Position numbers and translations under genes: made by a program. From JANXXV01 sp038230275 (GTDB taxonomy: Bacteria > Acidobacteriota > Terriglobia > Bryobacterales > Bryobacteraceae): a stretch of 21,808 nt of DNA. The stretch is taken from NCBI GenBank assembly GCA_038230275.1, contig JBBRNO010000117.1:1-21808 (forward strand). Reading direction: 5' to 3'. Of this stretch, positions 1 to 7,765 are shown piece by piece. Every line of letters begins with the position of its first letter. The stretch's first letter is position 1. The notes beneath the pieces are model-generated. The model was not told the DNA's origin. It saw only the letters and a list, made by a program, of their open reading frames with translations, and searched no databases.

Positions 1-539
1 CTCCCCCACACCCAGTGGGTGCAATGAAAACATTTCCCTCTCTGCTCACTCATCTCGCCCGGAGCCAGTCCCACGGTGCCTCCCGCGCGCATCCCTACCC
101 GCAATCTCAATTCGCCGCACCGCTTATCGAGCGATTAGGGATTCGAGATTTCTCCAGAAGTGTTCAAACGGCCGCAAGCGCTGAATCTGCTGAAAAATGC
201 CTTAACTAGAGTGGTGTTCCGGTCTCGGGCGGGCTGGCAATACCTACCAAACCACCTCCCTTGCCACCGGCTCGTATCTTCTCAACGCGGCCACCGGCGA
301 ACGTCCGCGGCTGGATTGGGACCCCGCGCTCGTCGAACGCGGGAGCAAGAGTATTCAATTTTCAAAGATCAAGCGGCCACCATTCGAACGTGCAGAAGAG
401 CCGCCGGCCGATTCCGGAACCCGACTTCACTTTCTGAGCCAGAGTAGCCTTTCGTTGTTTTCGGCTGAAAACCTGTTTTTGGTAACTTCTTTCTTTCGTG
501 CCCAGTAGCGGCCAAAAATAGTTGTGACTGGATTGGTTG
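1..539. other. No confident gene; possible decayed coding fragment
   Basis: No open frame here has a recognisable family, a ribosome binding site and codon use like the neighbours. The most gene-like stretch is a plus-strand frame open from 206 to the TAG at 506-508. It has no ATG, and a TAA lies just upstream at 203-205. Its reading includes TTSLATGSYLLNAATGERPR followed by LDWDP, which has the feel of a real protein tail but which I cannot place in a family. The open stretch begins at a CTAG whose following bases resemble the end of the 156-bp element found at 540-695. It may be the truncated 3' end of a lost gene. Confidence 0.3.
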
Positions 540-695
540 CTAGTGTAGTGTCCGCGAATTGGGTGGACACTACCGGAAACCGCTCCTTTACAGGCGCGGC
601 TCAGAAACTACTGTTGCCGCAACGAGTTCGAGACCGAGCCGCGCGCGTGAGCAAGCCGTTTCTTGTGTCCAGTTATTTGTCGGACAGTACACTAG
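540..695. mobile_element. 156-bp MITE-like element, copy 1
   Basis: This 156-bp block is bounded by CTAG at both ends and recurs at 18342-18497 with the same length and 9 mismatches by eye (about 94% identity). The ends are imperfect inverted repeats: the left begins CTAGTGTAGTGTCCG, and the right, read on the other strand, begins CTAGTGTACTGTCCG. Each end also contains a perfect subterminal palindrome TGTCC-N11-GGACA (549-569 and 666-686). There is no transposase gene, so it would be a non-autonomous element mobilised in trans. Because CTAG is palindromic, it could be part of the inverted repeat or a 4-bp target duplication. The element ends exactly in the stop codon of the creatininase-family gene. 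Orientation is arbitrary; both copies lie in the same direction. Confidence 0.75.
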
Positions 696-1492
696 TGATG
701 ATCCACTCGCGGGGCGATCTGCTTGGTGCGCAGTTCGCGGATCAACTGCATCATTCGCTCGACTACCGCTTCGACGAACCGGCGGCCCTTTTCCGCGGTT
801 GCCTTGGTTGGATCGCCTGAGGTTCCGGTCTTTGAATAGCGGCTGAAGAACTCCTGGAAGAACACCGGCGACGGGGACTGCAAGTCCCAATAGAAAAACT
901 CAGAGCGCTCCACGGGAATGTCGCGCGAGGCGTGTTCCATCTGCACCAGATTGCCGCAGAGGTAAAGCAAGACTGAGGTTTCCAGTTCGCAGCCATGGGC
1001 CATGCCGCCTGGATATTCAGACTCGCGGAGTTCGGTGAACAGTGCCTTCGGAATCAGGTTCCACCAGGGAACCATGGCGCAGATGGCGTTGCTGTGGTTG
1101 GTGATGTTGCGCGCCGCAATGTCGAGGAACGGCACGTTGCTGCCGTGCCCGTTCACCAGCAGGATCTTCCTGAAACCGTGATGGGCCAGGCTCTTGCCGA
1201 TGTCGGTTATGTAGTTGATGAACGTATCGCCCTGTACCGCGATGGTGCCGGGGAAATCGAGGTGGTGTTCATTGAAGGCGTAGTAGACCGACGGGAGCAA
1301 CACCGCCTCTTCGGGCATGCCTGCTACGGCCAACCGCGACATCTCGGTGGCCGTGATCACGTCCGCTACTAGTGGCAAGTGCGGACCATGCTGTTCGATA
1401 GTGCCTACAGGCAGCACGGCTACGCGATTCTGCGCTACCGCCTCGCGAATTTCGGGCCAGGTGAATTCTTCGTATCTATATTTGATGGCCAT
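692..1492 (-). CDS. Creatininase-family amidohydrolase
   Basis: The 266-residue protein belongs to the creatininase family, metal-dependent enzymes that hydrolyse cyclic or linear amides (creatinine, formamides, and maturation enzymes such as MftE). Visible family motifs are GTIEQHGPHLPL (residues 30-41, E33 and H35) with D44 after it, VNGHGSN (113-119) and GGMAHGCELETS (162-173). These supply the expected metal-binding His, Asp and Glu residues. I chose the ATG at 1492 because the family homology begins there and it lies 5 bases after the upstream gene's stop; a longer reading frame reaching 1678 would run through that gene. It is the last gene of a four-gene minus-strand operon. The TAG stop (692-694) lies in the CTAG boundary of the 156-bp element. 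The exact substrate cannot be told. Confidence 0.85.
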   Translation of the reverse strand: MAIKYRYEEFTWPEIREAVAQNRVAVLPVGTIEQHGPHLPLVADVITATEMSRLAVAGMPEEAVLLPSVYYAFNEHHLDFPGTIAVQGDTFINYITDIGKSLAHHGFRKILLVNGHGSNVPFLDIAARNITNHSNAICAMVPWWNLIPKALFTELRESEYPGGMAHGCELETSVLLYLCGNLVQMEHASRDIPVERSEFFYWDLQSPSPVFFQEFFSRYSKTGTSGDPTKATAEKGRRFVEAVVERMMQLIRELRTKQIAPRVDHH

Positions 1493-1497
1493 GTGGC

Positions 1498-2613
1498 TTA
1501 CACCCGGAAGCGGGCGATTGCCTCCTCGTCGAGTTCGATGCCCAGGCCCGGCTCCTGCGGAATATCGAGGTAGCCATCCTTGGCGCGAAGCTTCTGTTTG
1601 GTGATGGATTCGCGGAGGTTGGTTTCCTCCTCGGCTACGAACTCGCAGATCAGCGCGTTGGGAATGGAATTGAGCCAATGCAGTGCCGCCATTACGTTGA
1701 TGTAAGTGGTGAAGCCGTGATTGGCCACCGGCAGGCCGCGGTCCGAGGCTAGGGATGCGATCTTCATGGCTTCGGTGAAACCGCCACAGCGAGTGAGATC
1801 CACTTGCACTACGTCGATGCGGCCTCTGTCCATCAGGTCCAGGTAGGAGCCGCGGTTGCTCTCTTCTTCGCCGGCCGCGATGCGGACGGATGTTGCTTCG
1901 GACAGCTTGCGATAGCCTTCGTAGTCGTCTGGACGGAGCGGTTCTTCCAGCCAGAAGATGTCGTGTTCAGAAAATGCGATGGCGCGCTGCAGGGCGGTTT
2001 TCGCATCCCACACCAGCCCTGCGTCGATCAACAGATCCGGCCCCTCGCCCAGGCCTTTGCGGGCCTCGCGCACCAGGGCTACGTCTGTCTTCGCATCCTT
2101 GCCCATGGGGTCCCAGCCAAACTTTACGGCGGTGAAACCCTGACCGGCGAAACGGCGGGCGAGTTCGCCGGTTTCCTCTGGCGTCTTACCGAAGAGGGAA
2201 CTGGCGTAACAGCGGATCTTCTGATGGAAGCCCCCGCCCAGCAGTTTCCAAACCGGGAGGCCGAGCGCCTTCCCCTTGATATCCCATAGGGCCATGTCGA
2301 TGCCGCTCATGGCGTGAATCGAAACACCGCGGCGGCCGGAGTAAATGTTGCCCCAATACATCTTGTGCCAGATCTTCTCCGTCTCAAACGGGTCCTCGCC
2401 AACGACCAGGCCGCCGAGACCGGCGGTGGTGGTGTGGGAGAACGGGCCATCGATGACGCCCTTGGCTCCCAGCGGACTGGAATCCACTTCCCCGAGCCCG
2501 GTGATGCCGGCATCCGTATGTACCTTGACGATGAGTGCATCCTGCCCGCTATCACATTGGAACTTGACTTCAGGTTGGCGCAGATAGATTGTTTCGACGC
2601 GTGTGATCTTCAT
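1498..2613 (-). CDS. Enolase-superfamily protein (mandelate racemase/muconate lactonizing enzyme type)
   Basis: The 371-residue protein has the layout of the mandelate racemase subgroup: an N-terminal capping domain followed by a TIM barrel. The catalytic set can be matched to mandelate racemase: K164 in AVKFGWD, metal ligands D197 (LIDAG), E223 (WLEEPL) and E249 (AAGEEE), and the Asp-His dyad D272 (VQVDLTRCGG) and H299 (VANHG). The second lysine of the KxK motif is glycine (K164-F-G166). That argues against a true racemase and favours a sugar-acid dehydratase or cycloisomerase-type reaction that needs only one of the bases. It lies 54 bases downstream of the DUF885 gene and 5 bases upstream of the creatininase-family gene, in one presumed operon. 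The substrate is not predictable from sequence alone. Confidence 0.88.
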   Translation of the reverse strand: MKITRVETIYLRQPEVKFQCDSGQDALIVKVHTDAGITGLGEVDSSPLGAKGVIDGPFSHTTTAGLGGLVVGEDPFETEKIWHKMYWGNIYSGRRGVSIHAMSGIDMALWDIKGKALGLPVWKLLGGGFHQKIRCYASSLFGKTPEETGELARRFAGQGFTAVKFGWDPMGKDAKTDVALVREARKGLGEGPDLLIDAGLVWDAKTALQRAIAFSEHDIFWLEEPLRPDDYEGYRKLSEATSVRIAAGEEESNRGSYLDLMDRGRIDVVQVDLTRCGGFTEAMKIASLASDRGLPVANHGFTTYINVMAALHWLNSIPNALICEFVAEEETNLRESITKQKLRAKDGYLDIPQEPGLGIELDEEAIARFRV

Positions 2614-2667
2614 GAGTTTTCTATTTTATATGCTGGTCCGCGACGGAGAGACGGAGGAATGCGGTTT

Positions 2668-4395
2668 TCACTTCGTTGCCTTCTGTAAGTACGCGTCCAC
2701 TTGCTGTTCCAGCAAATCGAACGGGAGTGCGCCGTTGCCCAGGATCACGTCGTGGAAGTCGCGCAGATTGAATTTCGGGCCTAGCTGCTTTTCGGCCTTG
2801 GCGCGCAGTTCCTTGATCTTGAGCTCGCCCATCTTATAGCTGAGCGCTTGACCGGGCCACGCGATGTAGCGGTCGACTTCGGACAGGCGCTCGCCGCCGG
2901 TATTTTCCTTGAAATAGTCCAGTGCCTGCTGGCGGCTCCAACCGAGGGAGTGGAGGCCGGTGTCGATCACCAGGCGGCAGGCGCGGAATATCTCGGAATT
3001 GAATTTGCCGAAGCGGGCGTAGGGGGTCTGGTAGAAGCCGATTTCATCGCCCAGACTTTCGGCGTAGAGTCCCCAGCCTTCCACGTACGCCGAGAGAAAG
3101 GAGAGGCTGCGGAAGTCAGGGATGTTCGGGTTCTCCTGCGCCAGCGCTATCTGCATGTGATGGCCGGGTATGGCTTCATGAAAGACCAGGGAGTCCATGG
3201 TCCATTTCGGGACTCCGGATGGGAGGTAGGTATTGGCGTAGAAGTAGCCGGGGCGCGAGCCGTCCTTTGCCGGTGGCGCATAGTGCGCGGCGGAAGCTGG
3301 CGCCTCGTAGTCCGGAATCGAAATCACACCGTACGGCATGCGGGGCAGAGTGTTGAAGAGCTTTACCATTTCCGGATCGGCGCGCTTGGCCACGGCTCGA
3401 TAGCCCGCAAGCAGTTCTTCGGGCGTCTTATAGAAGAATTGGGGATCGGTGTTGAGATACTTCTGGAAATCGGCGAAGCTGCCGGTGAAGTCAACTTCCT
3501 GCCGGATCTTTTCGAGTTCGGTGCGGATCCGTTTCACCTCGCTGAGGCCCAGGTTGTGAATCTCCCGCGGGGTCTTGTTGGTGGTGGTCATCAACCGCAC
3601 CTGCATGGCATACCATTCCTTGCCATTGGGCATGTCGCTAAGCGCGGTGGTGTCCCGGCCTTTCGGCATGTAGGTGGTTTCCAGATAGCTGCGGTAATTG
3701 CGGAGCGCCGGGGCCATGGTGTCGCGATAGACACGGGCCGCCTCGGTTTTCAGCCGATCGCGATCGGAGGCGGAGATGGACTGCGGCATTTTTGCGAAGC
3801 CTTCCATCAACGGACTCTTGCCGGGATCTTCCGGCGACTGGGCGGTGATCTGCGCCGGCAAATAGCGCAACACGATTTTGGGAGGAGTGACGCCCTGGGC
3901 AATTCCCCGATTAAGAATGGCTTTCGACTGATCCAGCAGGCGGGGCACGGCTTTCATGCGCGCGATCAGGTCTTCATAATCCTTGACGGTGGATTTGGGG
4001 GCCCGGTCCAACGTGTTCGAAATCGCCAGATGAATGCCGGTCATCTGATTGGTGAGCATGAAGTACATCTGGAAGTCGCGCTGTTCCAAATGAGAGCTGG
4101 CATAGCGCCCGAGGATGTCGTAGTTGAGCTGATCGGTTGCATTCAGGCGGTCGCGATGAATCGCCTTAAGCGAGGTCTGAAATCCTTCGAGCATTTTGCT
4201 CTCACGGGCTAGACCCTCCGGGGACAGATCGGACCAGCGGTCGTTGCTGCCTGGAACGCCGAATAGTGTGGAAGATTCCGGGCTTTCCTGGAGCACCGCC
4301 TTGTAGACGTCAGCGAATAGCTGGTGCAGCTTTTGCGAGTCTTCCTGCGCTTGCGCACAGGAAGACAGCAGAAGGATGAGGAGTACTTTGCGCAT
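2668..4395 (-). CDS. Secreted DUF885-family protein, metallopeptidase-like
   Basis: The 575-residue protein belongs to DUF885, a family of exported proteins with zinc-carboxypeptidase-like motifs. The zinc site is visible as HEAIPGHH (residues 406-413), followed by YVEGWGLYAE (437-446) with a likely third ligand at E446. The N-terminus MRKVLLILLLSSCAQAQ is a signal sequence. LSSC fits a lipobox with C13 as the lipidated residue, so it may be an outer-membrane or periplasmic lipoprotein. Cleavage after AQA is the alternative. The start is 3 bases after the permease stop, so the two genes are almost certainly co-transcribed. A peptidase or amidase role on an imported compound fits the context but is inference. 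Confidence 0.88.
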   Translation of the reverse strand: MRKVLLILLLSSCAQAQEDSQKLHQLFADVYKAVLQESPESSTLFGVPGSNDRWSDLSPEGLARESKMLEGFQTSLKAIHRDRLNATDQLNYDILGRYASSHLEQRDFQMYFMLTNQMTGIHLAISNTLDRAPKSTVKDYEDLIARMKAVPRLLDQSKAILNRGIAQGVTPPKIVLRYLPAQITAQSPEDPGKSPLMEGFAKMPQSISASDRDRLKTEAARVYRDTMAPALRNYRSYLETTYMPKGRDTTALSDMPNGKEWYAMQVRLMTTTNKTPREIHNLGLSEVKRIRTELEKIRQEVDFTGSFADFQKYLNTDPQFFYKTPEELLAGYRAVAKRADPEMVKLFNTLPRMPYGVISIPDYEAPASAAHYAPPAKDGSRPGYFYANTYLPSGVPKWTMDSLVFHEAIPGHHMQIALAQENPNIPDFRSLSFLSAYVEGWGLYAESLGDEIGFYQTPYARFGKFNSEIFRACRLVIDTGLHSLGWSRQQALDYFKENTGGERLSEVDRYIAWPGQALSYKMGELKIKELRAKAEKQLGPKFNLRDFHDVILGNGALPFDLLEQQVDAYLQKATK

Positions 4396-4398
4396 GTA

Positions 4399-6021
4399 TC
4401 AGCGTACCCAATCCGGGGCAACGTAAGCGTAGAAAACAACAATGAGACCCAGCATGCAGGAGAGGAAGATGCTGTGCTTGAGGGTGAAGCGGAAGAGCTT
4501 GGATTCGTCGGTCTGGGACATGCCGGTTGCTGCCGCGGCTACGGCAATGCTGGAGAGGCTGATCATTTTGCCCATTACTCCGCCGGCCGAATTCGAAGCC
4601 GCCATCAAGAGCGGGTTGAGGTGGAGCGTGTTGGCGGTGACCACTTGCAGATTGCCGAACAGAGCGTTGGCGGAGGTGTCGCTGCCGGTGAGGAAGACGC
4701 CGAGCCATCCGAGGATCGCGCTGAAGAACGGGAACAGAATGCCGGTGCCGGCGAAGAGCAGTCCGAGCGTAGCCGTGGCGCCGCAGTAGTTCATCAGGAA
4801 GGCCAGGCCGAGTACGGTGGCGATAGTGAGGATAGAGAATTTCAGCTGGCCGAACGTTTTGGTTATGGTGGAGCCTAAGGTGGACATCGGCATCTTGAGC
4901 AGAATTGCCGAGGCGAAGGCGGCGATCATGCACGAAGTGCCGGATGCCGATAGTAGGTTTAGGGTGTACGACGCGGCGTAGGGTGAGGGTTTGGCAGCGA
5001 CGGGCGGCATGCGCTGGATGAGATTGTGAAGCCCCGGCCAGCCGAAAACGCTGGTGGCCTGGTTGAGAATGGCCTTCACGCCATCGAGGCTCCAGAGGAG
5101 CACGAGCACAACGAGCATAACGTACGGCATCCAGGCGATGAGCGTGGCTGAAGTTTCGTGTTTCTTAAGAACAGCGGTTTTGGCGGCGCCCTCCAGCACA
5201 AAGGAATCCTTCGGTTGCCAGAAGTTGAGCAGAATTACCAGCGAGCCGATGGCGGCTAGCGAGGCGAGGATGTCTGTCAATTGCGGTCCGATGAAATTCG
5301 AGACGTAGAATTGGGTGCCGGCGAAGCTGACGCCGCACAGAATGGCTGCCGGCAACACGCCACGAAGCGCCCGGAAGCCTCCCATCACCAGGATTAAGTA
5401 GGCGGGCACGAACACCGAGAGGGGGGCACAGATGCGGCCGACGTTGGCGCTGAGATCGGCCAGGGGCAGGCCGGTAATGCCGGCCAGTGTGACGACCGGG
5501 ATGCCGATGGAGCCGAAGGCAACCGGGGCGGTGTTGGCAAGCAGGCAAATTCCGGCAGCGTAGAACGGAGAGAAGCCCAGACCGGTGAGCATGCCGGCGG
5601 CTACGGCAACCGGTGTTCCGAAGCCTGCTGCGCCTTCGATGAACGCTCCAAAGGCGAAGGCGATCAGCAGCGCCTGAATGCGGCGATCCTGCGTGAGGCT
5701 GCCCACGGAGTCCTTGATGATTTCAAAGTTTCCGGTCTCCACGGTGATTCGATAGAGAACCACGGCCCAGAAGATGACCCAGCAAATGGGAAAGAGGCCG
5801 AATGCGGCGCCGTATCCGATGGAGCTGAGCATCAGGTTCACGGGCATGCCGTAGGCCCCGACGGCGACGGCCATGGCCGCGACAAGGCCCGACATGGCTG
5901 CGATCCAGGCAGGTTTCCGTAGCCCTCCGAGGAGAAACAAGAGAGTGAAGATCGGGAGCGATGCGACCAGGGAAGACATGGCGACGCTCTGCATGATGGG
6001 GGTATAGGTCTGTTGCCACAT
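4399..6021 (-). CDS. lctP: L-lactate permease family transporter
   Basis: The 540-residue polytopic membrane protein matches the LctP/LldP family, proton symporters for lactate, glycolate and similar 2-hydroxy monocarboxylates. It shows a dozen or more hydrophobic spans and the family core GAFIEGAAGFGTP at residues 125-137. Its length is close to that of E. coli LldP (about 550). I chose the ATG at 6021, giving MWQQTYTPIMQS, because this is a normal N-terminus for the family. The frame stays open to 6162, but the extra 47 residues are polar and overlap the 'STGPRTPEGK' gene in another frame. It is the first gene of the operon that continues with DUF885, the enolase-superfamily enzyme and creatininase. 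The family is clear; lactate as the actual substrate is not, given these neighbours. Confidence 0.9.
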   Translation of the reverse strand: MWQQTYTPIMQSVAMSSLVASLPIFTLLFLLGGLRKPAWIAAMSGLVAAMAVAVGAYGMPVNLMLSSIGYGAAFGLFPICWVIFWAVVLYRITVETGNFEIIKDSVGSLTQDRRIQALLIAFAFGAFIEGAAGFGTPVAVAAGMLTGLGFSPFYAAGICLLANTAPVAFGSIGIPVVTLAGITGLPLADLSANVGRICAPLSVFVPAYLILVMGGFRALRGVLPAAILCGVSFAGTQFYVSNFIGPQLTDILASLAAIGSLVILLNFWQPKDSFVLEGAAKTAVLKKHETSATLIAWMPYVMLVVLVLLWSLDGVKAILNQATSVFGWPGLHNLIQRMPPVAAKPSPYAASYTLNLLSASGTSCMIAAFASAILLKMPMSTLGSTITKTFGQLKFSILTIATVLGLAFLMNYCGATATLGLLFAGTGILFPFFSAILGWLGVFLTGSDTSANALFGNLQVVTANTLHLNPLLMAASNSAGGVMGKMISLSSIAVAAAATGMSQTDESKLFRFTLKHSIFLSCMLGLIVVFYAYVAPDWVR

Positions 6022-6529
6022 GGTTGTCAGTTGTGTGTTGTGCCGTATGATTATTCCACGTTTCCTGTTTGTATACACGGTTGGGAGAAAAAACTTTGGG
6101 CTGGGTGGGTTCGTTGGTACAGATTGCGATTTCGCGGTGGAGGAGTTGCTTGTAGGCGTCATAGGCGCGGTTGAACCGGGTGAGGGCGGCGGAGTGGTGG
6201 CGGTCGAGGTATTTGAGGGCGGTGGGTTCGTTGGTACAAAATGCTTCGTCGAGCGCGTGTTCGACTTGGGCGCGGCGGTGCACGGCGGTGGCGAAGTCTT
6301 GCAGGATGGCTTCTTCGGCGGGTGATTGGGGTTGGGCGTCCGGGCGGAAATGGTGTGCGATTTGGGTGATGGCTTGCTGGTCTTCCGGGGTTAGCTCTTG
6401 CGGACGGCGGGAGCGGAAATTGTGGGTGGTGGAATTGGACGCACTTCTGGCTTTGCCTTCGGGAGTACGCGGTCCGGTGGACCGTTGGGCATTGCGCCGG
6501 TTCGCTGCTAACTTTGCTGCCGAGACCAT
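5723..6529 (-). CDS. Conserved hypothetical protein with N-terminal STGPRTPEGK motif; 3' half doubtful
   Basis: The N-terminus contains NRRNAQRSTGPRTPEGKARS (residues 10-29), the signature of a small family of unknown function common in Acidobacteriota. An acidic helical region follows, TPEDQQAITQIAHHFRPD, and then a helical segment with DRHHSAALTRFNRAYDAYKQ. The family-like part is roughly 6060-6529. Beyond about 6021 the frame runs for 299 bases through the permease gene in a different frame. That stretch is rich in Arg and His and looks like a shadow reading, so the true stop has probably been lost or a frameshift lies near 6030-6110. An 18-bp direct repeat (6104-6121 and 6221-6238) makes the protein contain CTNEPT twice. 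The start at 6529 has a GAGGT-like ribosome site about 9 bases upstream. Confidence 0.5.
   Translation of the reverse strand: MVSAAKLAANRRNAQRSTGPRTPEGKARSASNSTTHNFRSRRPQELTPEDQQAITQIAHHFRPDAQPQSPAEEAILQDFATAVHRRAQVEHALDEAFCTNEPTALKYLDRHHSAALTRFNRAYDAYKQLLHREIAICTNEPTQPKVFSPNRVYKQETWNNHTAQHTTDNHVATDLYPHHAERRHVFPGRIAPDLHSLVSPRRATETCLDRSHVGPCRGHGRRRRGLRHAREPDAQLHRIRRRIRPLSHLLGHLLGRGSLSNHRGDRKL
6104..6238. repeat. 18-bp direct repeat pair, 117 bp apart
   Basis: GGTGGGTTCGTTGGTACA occurs at 6104-6121 and again, identically, at 6221-6238. The offset is exactly 39 codons, so on the minus strand both copies read as the same peptide (CTNEPT) in the hypothetical gene. The sequence between the copies is not otherwise repeated. 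Confidence 0.8.
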
Positions 6530-6679
6530 GTGGAGTTACCTCGCTTTTCGGCTTGAGGTTAAGGCATGGAGGTGGCGGGAGTGGTTGGAACTTTTGGGAT
6601 GTTGTTGATTTGGCGGGAGAAATAAAGTTGGTTGGGACGTGAACGGCGAATGCGTTCAAGGCTTGATTGATATGGTTTG

Positions 6680-6747
6680 ATCCGTGGGCATCAACGTGTA
6701 TCAGCGGCTAAAGAATTGGCCGCCGATGCACGCGGATGCACGCGGAT
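6680..6747. repeat. Large imperfect hairpin built of 10-bp repeats; possible transcription terminator
   Basis: Two 29-base arms (6680-6708 and 6719-6747) pair at 23 of 29 positions around a 10-base loop (TAAAGAATTG). The innermost stem GCGGC/GCCGC is perfect. Each arm is itself a run of 10-mers; the right arm reads GATGCACGCG twice and then GAT. I recognise this as a widespread intergenic repeat type in unrelated bacteria, usually read 'ATCCGCGTGCATCCGCG' on the other strand. It lies 10 bases past the stop of the actin-like gene and upstream of the next minus-strand gene. It could therefore end transcription, though no T-run follows. Confidence 0.65.
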
Positions 6748-6757
6748 AACAGAGTTT

Positions 6758-7765
6758 CTAGATTTCGCTTAGGGCGGCGATTAGTGCTCCCTTGGCGGTG
6801 GATTCGAGCGGGGTTGAGGAGACCCTTACTTCTGAGAGCGCTATGGGGAAATCGCTGGCTAGGAGCGCTTTTTCGAAACGGTCGCGGAAGCCTTTCGGCA
6901 TGGTGCTGCCGCCGCTTAGCACCAGCGGAATTGGGCGAGCCAGTTTGGGTAAACTTTTGGAGCCCAGGAACGCCTCTTTCATGCTGGCGACCAGCGCCTG
7001 AATCATATCGTCGTAATAGACGTTGAGGGCTTGCAGGGTTTTGTCGGCGAAGTAGCCGTTGAAATGGAAGGAATCTTCCTTGGTCATGCGAATGCGGTTG
7101 ATGAGGCCGCCGGTGGCGCCGGCCGTGCTGGTGTCTATGAAATCTCCGCCCTTGTTCACGCTGAAGCTGAAAACGGGGACGGACATGTATGCCAGACAGA
7201 CGTTGCAAAGTCCACCGCCGCAGCTGATGCCGATGCCGGAATAGTTTGCGCTTTCCAGTTCCGCGTAAACCACTGCGAGGCCTTCATTGATGCTGCGGAC
7301 GTCGTACCCGAATTCGGTGAGAATCTGGCGGATGCTGGCCTCATGATAGGTGACGCTGTCGCCGGCACCGGGCGCGGCGGCGGGTACGCTGAAGTAGAGC
7401 TTCTGGGCTTTCGATTGAGCTGGACCGATCAAAGATTCGATGATTTTCTGAATCTGGGCGAGGCTTTCCGGTTCCTCCGGATTTAATACACCGCGGCTCA
7501 TGGGGCGGCGGGTTTCCACGCGGAGCAGGTCGGCGAAGCGCTCCGATTCGTTTCCATGGACTACGATGCCGGAGGCATGAATCGAGTGCGGGACGTTTTC
7601 CTTGGCTAGTACGTGTTCGGTCATCTTCGAGTAGGGAAGATAGACGAAGGCGTTCAGTTGAGTTTGATATTGGAACTGATCGTCGACGCGATGAGCTGTC
7701 ACGATGCGGGAAGTGCCGACATCGAGTCCAATGGGTGATCCGTTATTGCGTTGTGGGTGAGGCAT
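6758..7765 (-). CDS. Actin/Hsp70-superfamily ATPase-like protein
   Basis: The 335-residue protein shows the ordered motifs of the actin/Hsp70/MreB/FtsA fold. These are a phosphate-1 loop IGLDVGTSR (12-20), a connect-like helix with NEGLAVVYAEL (160-170), a phosphate-2 loop GISCGGGLCN (179-188) and an adenosine loop VLSGGSTMPKGF (282-293). The phosphate-2 loop is odd: the usual acidic residue of DIGGGT is replaced by S181, so ATP hydrolysis may be weakened or use another residue. I chose the ATG at 7765 because the family homology starts right after it; the upstream part of the frame is the amidase gene read in another frame. It overlaps the amidase gene by 23 bases, so the two proteins are likely made together. 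Its specific role is unknown; a cytoskeletal or chaperone-like partner of the amidase is inference. Confidence 0.7.
   Translation of the reverse strand: MPHPQRNNGSPIGLDVGTSRIVTAHRVDDQFQYQTQLNAFVYLPYSKMTEHVLAKENVPHSIHASGIVVHGNESERFADLLRVETRRPMSRGVLNPEEPESLAQIQKIIESLIGPAQSKAQKLYFSVPAAAPGAGDSVTYHEASIRQILTEFGYDVRSINEGLAVVYAELESANYSGIGISCGGGLCNVCLAYMSVPVFSFSVNKGGDFIDTSTAGATGGLINRIRMTKEDSFHFNGYFADKTLQALNVYYDDMIQALVASMKEAFLGSKSLPKLARPIPLVLSGGSTMPKGFRDRFEKALLASDFPIALSEVRVSSTPLESTAKGALIAALSEI

Noticed and set aside
524..890. Short open frames across element copy 1 (both strands)
   Set aside because: Similar frames appear in copy 2 because the DNA is repeated. They have no start signals or protein features, so I treat them as incidental to the element.
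1493..1678. N-terminal extension of the creatininase-family frame
   Set aside because: It lies within the 3' end of the enolase-superfamily gene and adds Arg-rich residues with no homology.
2848..4212. A 454-codon plus-strand open frame
   Set aside because: It is antisense to the DUF885 gene, whose motifs and signal peptide are clear. The long frame is a by-product of GC-rich codon use and its product matches nothing known to me.
6022..6162. N-terminal extension of the permease frame up to 6162
   Set aside because: The extra 47 residues are polar, not seen in the family, and overlap the upstream gene in another frame. The ATG at 6021 gives the normal N-terminus.
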